20,922 nt of DNA from UMGS755 sp045595795 (GCA_045595795.1 JAZOBC010000032.1:1-20922); one strand, 5' to 3'; counted from the first letter of the stretch, positions 1 to 6,913 are shown. Notes: generated from the sequence alone by a model not told the origin. Numbers and translations: made by a program.

Positions 1-238
1 TCACTTCAATTTTTTGATAAAATGGTTGCATCACAATAAGTTTTTTGATAAGATATTTGCAATAATACTTTTGTAATTTGCTAATTCCTTGCTAATTGGA
101 ATGCAAAGAACAGCATAAAAACAAACAATATTGTATAACACTAGATAATAATCGGTTCGTTTAAAAACACTGTAGTTATGCGGATTTCACGGATTTATTG
201 AACACGGTACAACCTTACGGAAAATATGGTACAGTTAG
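1..238. other. Gene-free AT-rich stretch, probable end of an integrative element
   Basis: No plausible coding region is visible. The stretch is AT-rich and contains imperfect direct repeats: a 21-nt unit beginning TTTTTTGATAA at 10-30 and again at 41-61, TTGCTAATT at 78-86 and 89-97, and GGTACA at 206-211 and 228-233. Sequence continuity with a tRNA begins only at about 239, so this side looks foreign to the tRNA locus. By inference it is the terminal, integrase-binding end of a mobile element lying to the left. No integrase gene is visible, so the assignment rests on the tRNA fragment. Confidence 0.4.
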
Positions 239-283
239 CTCCTAAGCGGAACGCCCCCGGTTCGATTCCGGGCAAGCGCGCCA
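239..283 (+). tRNA. 3' half of tRNA-Arg(CCT), partial; probable attachment site
   Basis: The sequence fits the 3' half of a tRNA exactly. It has an anticodon loop CTCCTAA (239-245, anticodon CCT at 241-243), the 3' anticodon-stem strand GCGGA (246-250), a 5-nt variable loop, and a T arm with stem CCCGG/CCGGG around loop TTCGATT (256-272). The 3' acceptor strand CAAGCGC, discriminator G and encoded CCA end at 283. The 5' half is absent: the bases before 239 (GTTAG) do not pair with GCGGA, and no D arm or 5' acceptor strand is found upstream. A break at the anticodon loop is typical of tyrosine-recombinase integration into tRNA genes, so this is read as an att site remnant and not as a functional tRNA. 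Confidence 0.8.
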
Positions 284-325
284 AAAAGTGCCGAGAAAGC
301 AAGGTTTCTCGGCACTTTTGTTTTT
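284..325 (+). terminator. Intrinsic terminator after the tRNA-Arg fragment
   Basis: A perfect 15-bp stem (284-298 with 305-319) around a 6-nt loop GCAAGG is followed by G and five T. It starts at the base after the CCA end of the tRNA fragment, as expected for the native terminator of the tRNA gene. Confidence 0.85.
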
Positions 326-390
326 CTTAACTCATCCGTTTTGATTGAGTTTTTCTCATCTTACTTGAATGTGTAGAATTTTTCATGTTA

Positions 391-402
391 TTATGGTATA
401 AT
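391..402 (+). promoter_or_regulatory. Extended -10 promoter candidate for the first AraC-family gene
   Basis: TATAAT at 397-402 is preceded by TGG, an extended -10 arrangement; the -35 region (TAGAAT at 374-379) is weak. Transcription would start near 409, leaving an untranslated leader of about 140 nt. The leader has small hairpins (CACTT/AAGTG at 417-429) but no riboswitch that I recognise. Confidence 0.5.
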
Positions 403-551
403 TGTTTCAATCAATATCACTTTGTAAGTGTTGGTGTAAAAAAATATTGCAGTGGCATTCTCATTCCATGCCCCACCACCTTATTGTAGTAGATAATAAA
501 CGAAATCGTGATGTTATTAAACCATAATCGTTTTAAGGAGCGTCAACCTAT

Positions 552-1442
552 ATGCCTATCATACTCGATCATCAATTGAGAGAATATATACCGCACAGTT
601 CTACAAAATTTCCAATCACCTACTTTCATGACGAGCTTGTTGCTCTGCCAGATTGGAAAGGGCCATTACATTGGCATCCGGATTTTGAGATTGCAACGGC
701 AGAATGTGGAGTTTTAGATTACCAAGTCGGGGGACAGCACGTCATATTGGAAGCGGGCGACAGTCTATTCGTCAACGGAAATATGCTGCACGGAATCAAA
801 CAATTGTCAGGCGATCAAGCTGATCCTATGCCCAATATCGTATTTTCCGGTACGTTAATAGCATCTGAAACAAGTAGTATTTTTCAAAAATACATACAGA
901 CTGTTTTGCAATGTGATTTATTGCCTTTCGTTGTGTTTCGGCACAACGACTGTTCTCACAGTGAAATAAATCATTTGATAAAAGATATTTACAGACAAAT
1001 GAGTGAGAAAAATGCATGTTATGAATTGGTGGTTCAGCGTAATATCAACCGTATATTTGAGTTTATATCTTGTAATTTTAATGAACTTCCAAAAACCGAA
1101 GCGACACGCATACAGATAAACAGCCAAATTCGCCTTCAAAAAATGTTAACCTACATTTATGAAAACTATGCCGAGTCTATAACCCTTGAAGATATTGCTA
1201 AGGCTGCAGATATCAGCCGAAGCGAGGCAGGACGATGCTTTCATGCATATATGGAATGTTCACCTGTTGATGCGCTGATTCAATACAGACTTCAAATGGC
1301 AAAGCAATTATTAAGCGAAAAAACACAAACTCTTCAACAGATCAGTTACGCCTGTGGCTTTAATTCGGTAAACTATTTTAGTCGTCAGTTCAAGAAAAGA
1401 TATGGATACGCTCCCAGTCAAAGCTTTAGAATGGGTAAATAG
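552..1442 (+). CDS. AraC-family transcriptional regulator, cupin plus HTH
   Basis: This is a 296-residue DNA-binding regulator. The N-terminal half contains a cupin-type sensor region (HWHPDFEIATAECG near residues 41-54, then a glycine-rich beta segment and EAGD near 67-70), as in AraC regulators that bind small molecules. The C-terminal ~100 residues carry the two helix-turn-helix motifs of the family: TLEDIAKAADISRSEAGRCF, and then QQISYACGFNSVNYFSRQFKKRYG, of which the second ends with the usual GYAPSQSFR. The ATG follows AAGGAG at 535-540. The gene lies 91 bp upstream of a same-strand MFS transporter that has its own promoter-like -10, so control of that transporter is the obvious inference. 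The ligand is unknown. Confidence 0.9.
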   Translation: MPIILDHQLREYIPHSSTKFPITYFHDELVALPDWKGPLHWHPDFEIATAECGVLDYQVGGQHVILEAGDSLFVNGNMLHGIKQLSGDQADPMPNIVFSGTLIASETSSIFQKYIQTVLQCDLLPFVVFRHNDCSHSEINHLIKDIYRQMSEKNACYELVVQRNINRIFEFISCNFNELPKTEATRIQINSQIRLQKMLTYIYENYAESITLEDIAKAADISRSEAGRCFHAYMECSPVDALIQYRLQMAKQLLSEKTQTLQQISYACGFNSVNYFSRQFKKRYGYAPSQSFRMGK

Positions 1443-1487
1443 TGCTTAACTTTGGTTTTTTTGTGGCTTTCGGACGACGTGTTATGG

Positions 1488-1496
1488 TGATATAAT
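1488..1496 (+). promoter_or_regulatory. Extended -10 promoter candidate for the MFS transporter
   Basis: TGA followed by TATAAT (1491-1496) forms an extended -10 without a good -35 (TTTCGG at 1468-1473). A weak -35 with an extended -10 is common at promoters that need an activator, consistent with control by the AraC protein upstream. That regulatory link is inference. Confidence 0.5.
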
Positions 1497-1533
1497 TAAG
1501 TAAAAATATTGTCAAAACTTGAAGGGAATCATC

Positions 1534-2745
1534 ATGACGGAACAAAAGAATTACAAAAAAACTCTAACCGCTTGTTATCTTGGCTATGTTACACAAGCGA
1601 TATCTGCTAATTTTACACCACTCTTGTTTTTAACGTTCATAAGCACCTACGGAATGACGCTCAAAGAGATTGCAATGATTCCGTTGGTGTTCTATTTAAC
1701 GCAGTTGTTGATTGATCTTGCCGCCACCAAATATGCTGACAAAATAGGTTATCGCACCTGTGTTGTTGCCTCGCAAGTGCTCTCATCAGTCGGTCTTGTT
1801 TTAATGGCAATCTTGCCGGAAGTTCTCCCCATTCCATTTATCGGCATTCTGATTTCGGTCGTACTTTATGCTATGGGAAGCGGACTGATTGAAGTTTTGG
1901 TAAGCCCCATCGTTGAGGCTTGTCCTTTTGAAAATAAGGACGGAATGATGAGCCTGTTGCATTCCTTTTTTTGCTGGGGTGCAATGGGTGTAATTTTGGG
2001 TTCTACGCTCTTTTTCTCTATATTTGGCGTAGAGAATTGGAAGTTCCTCACATGTATTTGGGCTTTGGTGCCGCTATATAACACATTCAACTTTATCAAC
2101 TGTCCCATCGAACGCCTAATGGAAGACGGCAAGAGCATGAGCATTAGCAAGCTGCTGAAAACGCCGATCTTCTGGTTGATGATCATGCTTATGATATGTT
2201 CAGGTGCATCAGAAGCCACCATGGCTCAATGGGCATCAGCTTTTACTGAATCCGCTATTGGTGTTTCTAAAACGGTTGGTGATTTAGCAGGTCCGTGTTT
2301 ATTTGCAATGTTTATGGGTATATCCCGTATGTTGTACGGAAAGTTCAGCGAAAAACTTGATTTGACCAAGGTTATGCTGATTTGCGGGATCATGTGTGCC
2401 GGTTGCTATTTATTGGCTTCCTTGTCCACATTACCGATTCTCGGACTTACAGGTTGCGCACTTTGTGGCTTGGCTGTAGGTATTATGTGGCCGGGATCTA
2501 TCAGCATATCATCTCAGCAATGTCCAAGAGGAGGAACCGCAATGTTTGCATTCTTGGCATTAGCCGGTGATTTAGGTGCCACGGTAAGTCCTACTATGGT
2601 GGGAAGCCTTGCCGAAGTGGCAGGCGGCAATCTAAAAGCAGGATTACTTGCAGCGACATTTTTCCCGGCCGTACTTGTATGTGGATTGCTGATTTTAAAC
2701 AAACATCACCATGCCCACACAACACAAGACGATACTCAAAATTAA
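1534..2745 (+). CDS. MFS transporter
   Basis: This is a polytopic membrane protein of 403 residues with about 12 hydrophobic segments, a cytoplasmic-type loop between segments 2 and 3 (KYADKIGYRT, the MFS motif-A region), and a longer central loop around PIERLMEDGKSMSISKLLKTP that separates the two six-helix halves. It is a proton-coupled-type secondary transporter of unknown substrate. The ATG at 1534 is preferred over an in-frame TTG at 1519 because GAAGGGA (1521-1527) is placed as its SD. The short His-rich C-terminal tail (HHHAHTTQDDTQN) lies in the 51 bp that overlap the end of the converging DMT transporter gene. Direction of transport cannot be told. Confidence 0.88.
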   Translation: MTEQKNYKKTLTACYLGYVTQAISANFTPLLFLTFISTYGMTLKEIAMIPLVFYLTQLLIDLAATKYADKIGYRTCVVASQVLSSVGLVLMAILPEVLPIPFIGILISVVLYAMGSGLIEVLVSPIVEACPFENKDGMMSLLHSFFCWGAMGVILGSTLFFSIFGVENWKFLTCIWALVPLYNTFNFINCPIERLMEDGKSMSISKLLKTPIFWLMIMLMICSGASEATMAQWASAFTESAIGVSKTVGDLAGPCLFAMFMGISRMLYGKFSEKLDLTKVMLICGIMCAGCYLLASLSTLPILGLTGCALCGLAVGIMWPGSISISSQQCPRGGTAMFAFLALAGDLGATVSPTMVGSLAEVAGGNLKAGLLAATFFPAVLVCGLLILNKHHHAHTTQDDTQN

Positions 2746-3567
2746 CCGCACATTGAGCTTTTCTTTGAAAAGAACACGGGCAATCAGCGTTGACAGGATG
2801 ATAGAACCGCCCGAAGTAAAGGGATACAAAACAGTGGCTGGTACGGCAACCGCCGAAACGAGCATAAGGAAAAATGAAAGTCCGCTTGCAAGAACCGAAC
2901 CGACAATTAAAAGCAATGACAACTTAAAGGACCCTTTTTCTTCTTGCTTTTCCGTGGGCTCCCTGCGCACAAAGAGAAGTACAATGGCGGATAACACAAA
3001 GCGCATAACACCACCCAAAACAACGAATTCCAGTCCCGATACACAAGCATAAACCGTTTCCACCTGATGAACTTTGGATGTGATACTCGTAAAACCATTT
3101 AAAACAAAAACTGCAATACAAAGCAACAAAACCTTGAAACTAAAGTTTTTAGGATTAAAATTCGAAAGAATGACACCGGCAAGAATTAAGATAAGTCCAA
3201 GCACATTAAAAAGTTTGATGGGCTCCCCTAAAAACGCAACACCCCAAATAAACGGCAGCACCATACCACCCGACATTAAAAACAGCGAATAAAGTGCCAT
3301 GGAACCAAGTTTTAGCAGAGTAAAGCTAATCAGGGTGTAGGCGGTTGTCGTCAATGCATTTAAAAACACCATAATAAGGGAAAACGGCGTTACACTAACC
3401 TTCATACCGTTAAATACAAAAAAGAAAGCCGCCGTCAATGCACCTGCGATGAATGTAAAAATCAAGGATGTACGCATGTGGGTTCCGTTTTTCTTTTGAT
3501 AGGTTTTACTGATTGCAAAATTCAGTGCAATTAAAAGGGATGCTGATAATAATGAAATATAATGCAA
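2695..3567 (-). CDS. DMT-superfamily (EamA-type) transporter
   Basis: This 290-residue membrane protein has about ten hydrophobic helices in two repeats, typical of EamA/drug-metabolite transporters. Recognisable parts are LGLILILAGVILSNFNPK at the end of the first repeat and YPFTSGGSIILSTLIARVLFKEKLN in the second. I place the start at TTG (3567) because AAGGAG lies 8 nt upstream; an in-frame ATG at 3633 lacks an SD and would add 22 unlikely residues. The gene is divergent from an AraC-family regulator whose promoter overlaps its own, so that regulator probably controls it. It ends inside the MFS gene, tail to tail. The substrate is unknown. Confidence 0.88.
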   Translation of the reverse strand: MHYISLLSASLLIALNFAISKTYQKKNGTHMRTSLIFTFIAGALTAAFFFVFNGMKVSVTPFSLIMVFLNALTTTAYTLISFTLLKLGSMALYSLFLMSGGMVLPFIWGVAFLGEPIKLFNVLGLILILAGVILSNFNPKNFSFKVLLLCIAVFVLNGFTSITSKVHQVETVYACVSGLEFVVLGGVMRFVLSAIVLLFVRREPTEKQEEKGSFKLSLLLIVGSVLASGLSFFLMLVSAVAVPATVLYPFTSGGSIILSTLIARVLFKEKLNVRLILSIVLCCVGMVMFV

Positions 3568-3648
3568 CTCAATCACTCCTTCTTTTAGAAGTATAACGGA
3601 TTCCCAAATAGAAAAATAGAGGAAAATCACCAAAAATCATCAAAAATT

Positions 3649-3665
3649 CACCACAAATTGTGGTG
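3649..3665. promoter_or_regulatory. 17-bp palindrome, candidate operator
   Basis: CACCACAA-A-TTGTGGTG is a perfect 8-bp inverted repeat with a 1-bp centre. It lies just downstream of the minus-strand -10 (3669-3674), over the expected start point of the DMT transporter transcript. It is also about 20 bp upstream of the plus-strand -35 at 3684. That position suits a repressor of the transporter or a dual regulator. AraC proteins more often bind direct repeats, so the binding protein may be another one. Confidence 0.5.
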
Positions 3666-3668
3666 TAT

Positions 3669-3696
3669 ATTATATTTTTTTAATTGACATAAGCAA
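3669..3696 (-). promoter_or_regulatory. Sigma-A type promoter for the DMT transporter
   Basis: Read on the minus strand: -35 TTGCTT (complement of 3691-3696), a 16-bp spacer, and -10 TATAAT (complement of 3669-3674). The start point would be near 3662, giving a leader of about 95 nt. It overlaps the plus-strand promoter, so the two cannot easily be occupied at once. Confidence 0.6.
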
Positions 3697-3712
3697 AAAA
3701 ATATAATATAAT
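3684..3712 (+). promoter_or_regulatory. Consensus sigma-A promoter for the second AraC gene
   Basis: TTGACA (3684-3689), a 17-bp spacer and TATAAT (3707-3712): an exact match to the housekeeping consensus. Start near 3719. The resulting leader runs to the regulator at 3868 and contains three consecutive hairpins. Confidence 0.8.
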
Positions 3713-3726
3713 CACCAAAGGAAGTG

Positions 3727-3831
3727 ATTAACGTGAAAAATCACGTTAATGTCTCCGGCGGAATCTACTTCACCGCCGAAATTTCCATTACACGCTTAAT
3801 CTGCCCGCGATGAGAAGCGTGTATATTTTTA
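3727..3831 (+). promoter_or_regulatory. Leader RNA with three hairpins, attenuator-like
   Basis: Three stems follow one another. The first is ATTAACGTGA/TCACGTTAAT with loop AAAA (3727-3750). The second is CGGCGG/CCGCCG (3756-3778). The third is TACACGCTT/AAGCGTGTA (3789-3823), followed by TATTTTTAATT, so it resembles a weak intrinsic terminator. It sits between a consensus promoter and the AraC-family gene. Attenuation is an inference; no known riboswitch family is recognised. The first inverted repeat could instead be a DNA operator just after +1. Confidence 0.45.
3733..3813 (+). CDS. Possible 26-codon leader peptide
   Basis: A short frame starts at GTG (3733) after AAAGGAAG (3717-3724) and ends at TGA (3811-3813) with C-terminal residues SITRLICPR. 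It spans the first two hairpins and the 5' arm of the third, and its stop codon lies in the loop of the third. This arrangement suits translation-coupled attenuation. The SD would lie almost at the 5' end of the transcript, and a short frame of this size can occur by chance, so confidence is low. No known leader peptide is recognised. Confidence 0.25.
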   Translation: MKNHVNVSGGIYFTAEISITRLICPR

Positions 3832-3867
3832 ATTACTATTTGTGGGCGGAAAGGCTATGGAATTTTT

Positions 3868-4695
3868 TTGAAAATTTGTAAAACGAATTATGAAAAGATT
3901 AACGCATTTGATTTCCAAATTAAATACAATGACATAACTCAAGAATCACCGCAAAACACCTTTCACTCTCATATACATGAGGAATGTGAAATTTACATCA
4001 ATTTAAGCGGCGATGTATCCTTTGTTGTTGAGGAGAATATTTATCCCATAAAACCGGGAGACATTATCATCACACGTCCATATGAATATCACCACTGTGT
4101 CTATCATAGCGACAAGCTGCATAAACATTTCTGGATCTTATTCAGTCCTTCCGGCAACGAACAGCTCCTGAATGTATTTTACAACCGCCCTGCAGGCAAG
4201 GGTAACCTGCTGACACTCTCCCCCACAAATACCGAGCACTTGATTGTATTATGCCATAAAATGAGCGAAGCAAATAATGAGGCTTCAAAATATGCCAACT
4301 TCTTTACGCTTATCAGTCTATTGCATAAGGCAGAGGTGGTAAGCAGACCTGATCACATTTATCCTAATGATCTGACTTATGCGCTGGACTATATTGCACA
4401 TAACTTTACCTATCAAATCAGCATGCAGGAAATCGCACAAGGTGCAAATGTCAGCCTCAATACGTTAGAACGGCATTTTGCAAAATTCTTTAACATGTCG
4501 CCACACGTATATATACAAAAGAAACGCCTATCCCACGCTGCCATGCTCCTCAGCGAAGGCTCGACCGTAACCGAAGCTTCAGAAAAGAGCGGTTTTGCAG
4601 ATTTTTCGAGCTTTATCTCCTTGTTTAAGAAAAACTACGGTAAAACGCCGCTTAAATATAAGCAAAGCCATTTCGGTACAAAATTTGATAGATAG
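3868..4695 (+). CDS. AraC-family transcriptional regulator, cupin plus HTH
   Basis: This is a 275-residue regulator with an N-terminal cupin segment (HSHIHEECEIYINLSGDVSFVVEE, then PGDIIITRPYEYHH) and a C-terminal pair of helix-turn-helix motifs (SMQEIAQGANVSLNTLERHF and EASEKSGFADFSSFISLFKK, then YGKTPLKYK). It resembles AraC proteins that sense carbohydrates or other small molecules, and is divergent from the DMT transporter it may control. The start is uncertain. TTG at 3868 has AAAGG 13 nt upstream. An ATG at 3857 would join this frame only through a -1 shift in a run of seven T (3863-3869). A 42-bp perfect palindrome after the stop acts as terminator. Confidence 0.88.
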   Translation: MKICKTNYEKINAFDFQIKYNDITQESPQNTFHSHIHEECEIYINLSGDVSFVVEENIYPIKPGDIIITRPYEYHHCVYHSDKLHKHFWILFSPSGNEQLLNVFYNRPAGKGNLLTLSPTNTEHLIVLCHKMSEANNEASKYANFFTLISLLHKAEVVSRPDHIYPNDLTYALDYIAHNFTYQISMQEIAQGANVSLNTLERHFAKFFNMSPHVYIQKKRLSHAAMLLSEGSTVTEASEKSGFADFSSFISLFKKNYGKTPLKYKQSHFGTKFDR

Positions 4696-4709
4696 GAAGA
4701 GTAAATTTT

Positions 4710-4755
4710 AAAGGACTGTCACAAAACAAATTTGTTTTGTGACAGTCCTTTTCTA
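4710..4755 (+). terminator. Terminator of the second AraC gene (42-bp perfect palindrome)
   Basis: Positions 4710-4751 are a perfect palindrome with 21-nt arms starting AAAGGACTGTCAC; the stem is followed by TTTTC. The opposite strand also ends in a short T run, but no minus-strand gene ends here. Confidence 0.8.
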
Positions 4756-4784
4756 TGCATATTTAATAAACTGACAGAATATCG

Positions 4785-4790
4785 TATAAT
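4785..4790 (+). promoter_or_regulatory. -10-like element upstream of spoIIP
   Basis: TATAAT at 4785-4790, within CGTATAAT, lies 25 bp before the spoIIP start. The sigma-E -10 consensus (CATACAAT) matches CGTATAAT at 6 of 8 positions. The best sigma-E -35-like word (GCATATT, 4757-4763) is too far away, and no good sigma-A -35 is present. The sigma factor is therefore undecided. Confidence 0.4.
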
Positions 4791-4815
4791 AATACTACAG
4801 AAAGGTGTGACACAG

Positions 4816-5898
4816 ATGATGCGAAACCGAAAACATTTCCGTGGACATGTTCTCTCCTTGCGGAAACACGCCATTAAAGTGCCGATTTGTTTTTTTCTCG
4901 GTTTACTTTTGATATGCTTAGGACTCAGTATTTTGCCTAATCTATCAATCCCTTCATCCTTTTTGGCAAACTGCATCAACCGCACTGTGTTAGCCTTTGG
5001 AGCCCCTCAAATAACCACCATTCGCATTTCCACTTATGACCTGTTAGAAAATTCAATTTTAAGTATAAAAGCATCGGAAACCATGAGTAAAAAATACGCT
5101 GCTAAATACGGTGGCATCATGAAGACAGAGCTCAGCAAAAAAGCAAACGAAAAAAAATCTGTTGATCCCTTTGTAGAAACTAACATCGCCACAAACGGCT
5201 TAACGTTTATTAACACACCGGCCGTTTCTGTTGATGCACAAGCGCTTTTAACAACACCACTTACCTTCCCGCCTCAGGACGGTTCACCGCGGGTTCTCAT
5301 TGTACATACACACACCTCAGAAGCCTATAGCGATAGTCCGGATTCCAGAAGCGAAGATCCGGCACACAACGTTGTCAGCGTTGGTAACGAAATCAAAAAC
5401 GCTTTAACTGCTGCCGGAATCGGCGTCATACACGATACCACACAAAATGACAACCCATCCTATAACCAATCCTATAAAAAAGCATTAACTGTCATCGAAA
5501 AGAATCTTGCGACATACCCGACCATCGATGTGGTGCTGGATATCCACCGTGACTACATTAAACGCGACGACGGCACCTTGGTAAAACCGACGATCACCAC
5601 AAAAAGCGGCGAAAAAGCCGCACAAATCATGTTTGTAATGGGAACAGACTCTATGGGCTTATATCACCCCGATTGGCGGCATAATTTGGCTTTTGCCGCA
5701 CAAATACAACACAAACTTCAAGTTGCTGAACCAGAGCTTTGCCGTTCCATCAATATTCGCACAGAGCGTTTTAATCAGCACGCTACAAAAGGCTCTATGA
5801 TTATTGAAGTCGGTACGGGTGAAAACACCTTAGCAGAAGCAAGGTGCGCCGGAAAATTGGTGGGAAAGGCGATTGCAGAAGTTCTTCTTGCACAATAA
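4816..5898 (+). CDS. spoIIP: Stage II sporulation protein P, cell-wall hydrolase
   Basis: SpoIIP cleaves septal peptidoglycan (amidase and endopeptidase) with SpoIID and SpoIIM during engulfment of the forespore; it acts outside the membrane. The 360-residue product has an N-terminal membrane anchor (about residues 22-41), a variable linker, and the C-terminal hydrolase domain with VLIVHTHTSEAYSD (160-173), DVVLDIHRDYIKRDD (238-252), then VMGTDSMGLYHPDW and IIEVGTGENTLAEA. His164, His166 and His244 are candidate metal or catalytic residues. The ATG at 4816 follows AAAGGTG at 4801-4807; the upstream in-frame start at 4732 falls in the terminator palindrome and is rejected. It converges on spoVAD with a 1-nt gap. 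Confidence 0.93.
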   Translation: MMRNRKHFRGHVLSLRKHAIKVPICFFLGLLLICLGLSILPNLSIPSSFLANCINRTVLAFGAPQITTIRISTYDLLENSILSIKASETMSKKYAAKYGGIMKTELSKKANEKKSVDPFVETNIATNGLTFINTPAVSVDAQALLTTPLTFPPQDGSPRVLIVHTHTSEAYSDSPDSRSEDPAHNVVSVGNEIKNALTAAGIGVIHDTTQNDNPSYNQSYKKALTVIEKNLATYPTIDVVLDIHRDYIKRDDGTLVKPTITTKSGEKAAQIMFVMGTDSMGLYHPDWRHNLAFAAQIQHKLQVAEPELCRSINIRTERFNQHATKGSMIIEVGTGENTLAEARCAGKLVGKAIAEVLLAQ

Positions 5899-5899
5899 G

Positions 5900-6913
5900 T
5901 TAATTCGTAATACTAATGGCGTGTGCAATGCCCGGCATGCTCTCGCCTTGCTGCACACTAAGGGTGCTCTGTAAAGCGCCGGTTGCCATAAACAAAACAC
6001 GGTTTATTTCATGTTTTTTCATTAGCTTATAGATATAGCCACAAAACGTGAGACCGGCACAAGCGCAACCGCTACCACCTGCATGAGTGTCCTGCTTGTC
6101 TCTGTCAAAAATAATCAATCCGCAATCGTTGTAGTTTGCAGATAAATCATAGCTGGCTTTTGACAACATGTCCACGACGACTTCTTTTCCAATGAAGCCC
6201 AAGTCGCCGCTTAAAATGATATCATAATCATCAGGCGTCCGCCCTGTATCCTGAAAATGCGTAATCAGGGTGTCAACAGCAGCCGGCGCCATCGCTGCGC
6301 CCATATTATTGGCGTCGGTAATGCCCATATCGACAATTTTTCCGTTGGTAACGCAGTCAACCCTTGGTCCCTCGCCCTTCTCTCCCACAACGGCACATGC
6401 AGAGCCTGTCACCGTCCACTGCGCACTGGGCGGACGTTGACCGCCATATTCTAAAGGAAAGCGAAACTGTTTTTCTGCTGAACAAAAATGACTGGATGTA
6501 ATAGCAGCACAATAATCTGCATAACCACCATCAATCATATAAGATGCCATAGAAAGCCCCAGTGCCATAGTAGAGCAAGCACCATAGAGGCCAATAAAAG
6601 GAATACCAAACTCACGAATGCCATAACTGGTGCCGGTGCACTGATTCAGCAAATCGCCACCAAACAGATACTGAATTTCAGACGGGGCAATTCCACTTGA
6701 TTCAAATGCTTTTTTTGCTGCACGCCTCGCAAATTCACTTTCTGCCTTTTCCCATGTTTTTTGACCAAACACATTATCTTCTGCCACATCGTCAAAAAAC
6801 GAGCCAATGGGTCCCTCAAATTCTTTCTTTCCTGCAGCTGTTCCGGTGCCTAAAATAACCGGCTTTTTTTCAAAAAAAACTGTTTGCTTTCCTTTTCTCT
6901 TTTCTGCACTCAT
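5900..6913 (-). CDS. spoVAD: Stage V sporulation protein AD
   Basis: SpoVAD is a thiolase-fold, dipicolinic-acid-binding subunit of the SpoVA channel that loads dipicolinate into the forespore. The product has 337 residues, the family's usual length. It carries the hallmark regions FEGPIGSFFDDV, YLFGGDLLNQ, GLYGACSTMALGLSMAS (Cys113), EKQFRFPLEYGGQRPPSAQWT, GKIVDMGITDANNMGAAMAPAA, DYDIILSGDLGFIG and HAGGSGCACA. It is usually flanked by spoVAC and spoVAE; here neither is adjacent and the gene stands alone. A sigma-G-like promoter lies upstream, matching late forespore expression. No terminator is visible between its stop and that of spoIIP. Confidence 0.95.
   Translation of the reverse strand: MSAEKRKGKQTVFFEKKPVILGTGTAAGKKEFEGPIGSFFDDVAEDNVFGQKTWEKAESEFARRAAKKAFESSGIAPSEIQYLFGGDLLNQCTGTSYGIREFGIPFIGLYGACSTMALGLSMASYMIDGGYADYCAAITSSHFCSAEKQFRFPLEYGGQRPPSAQWTVTGSACAVVGEKGEGPRVDCVTNGKIVDMGITDANNMGAAMAPAAVDTLITHFQDTGRTPDDYDIILSGDLGFIGKEVVVDMLSKASYDLSANYNDCGLIIFDRDKQDTHAGGSGCACAGLTFCGYIYKLMKKHEINRVLFMATGALQSTLSVQQGESMPGIAHAISITN

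Noticed and set aside
4732..4815. Upstream start for spoIIP
   Set aside because: It lies in the preceding terminator palindrome; ATG 4816 has a proper SD and gives a normal basic N-terminus and membrane anchor.
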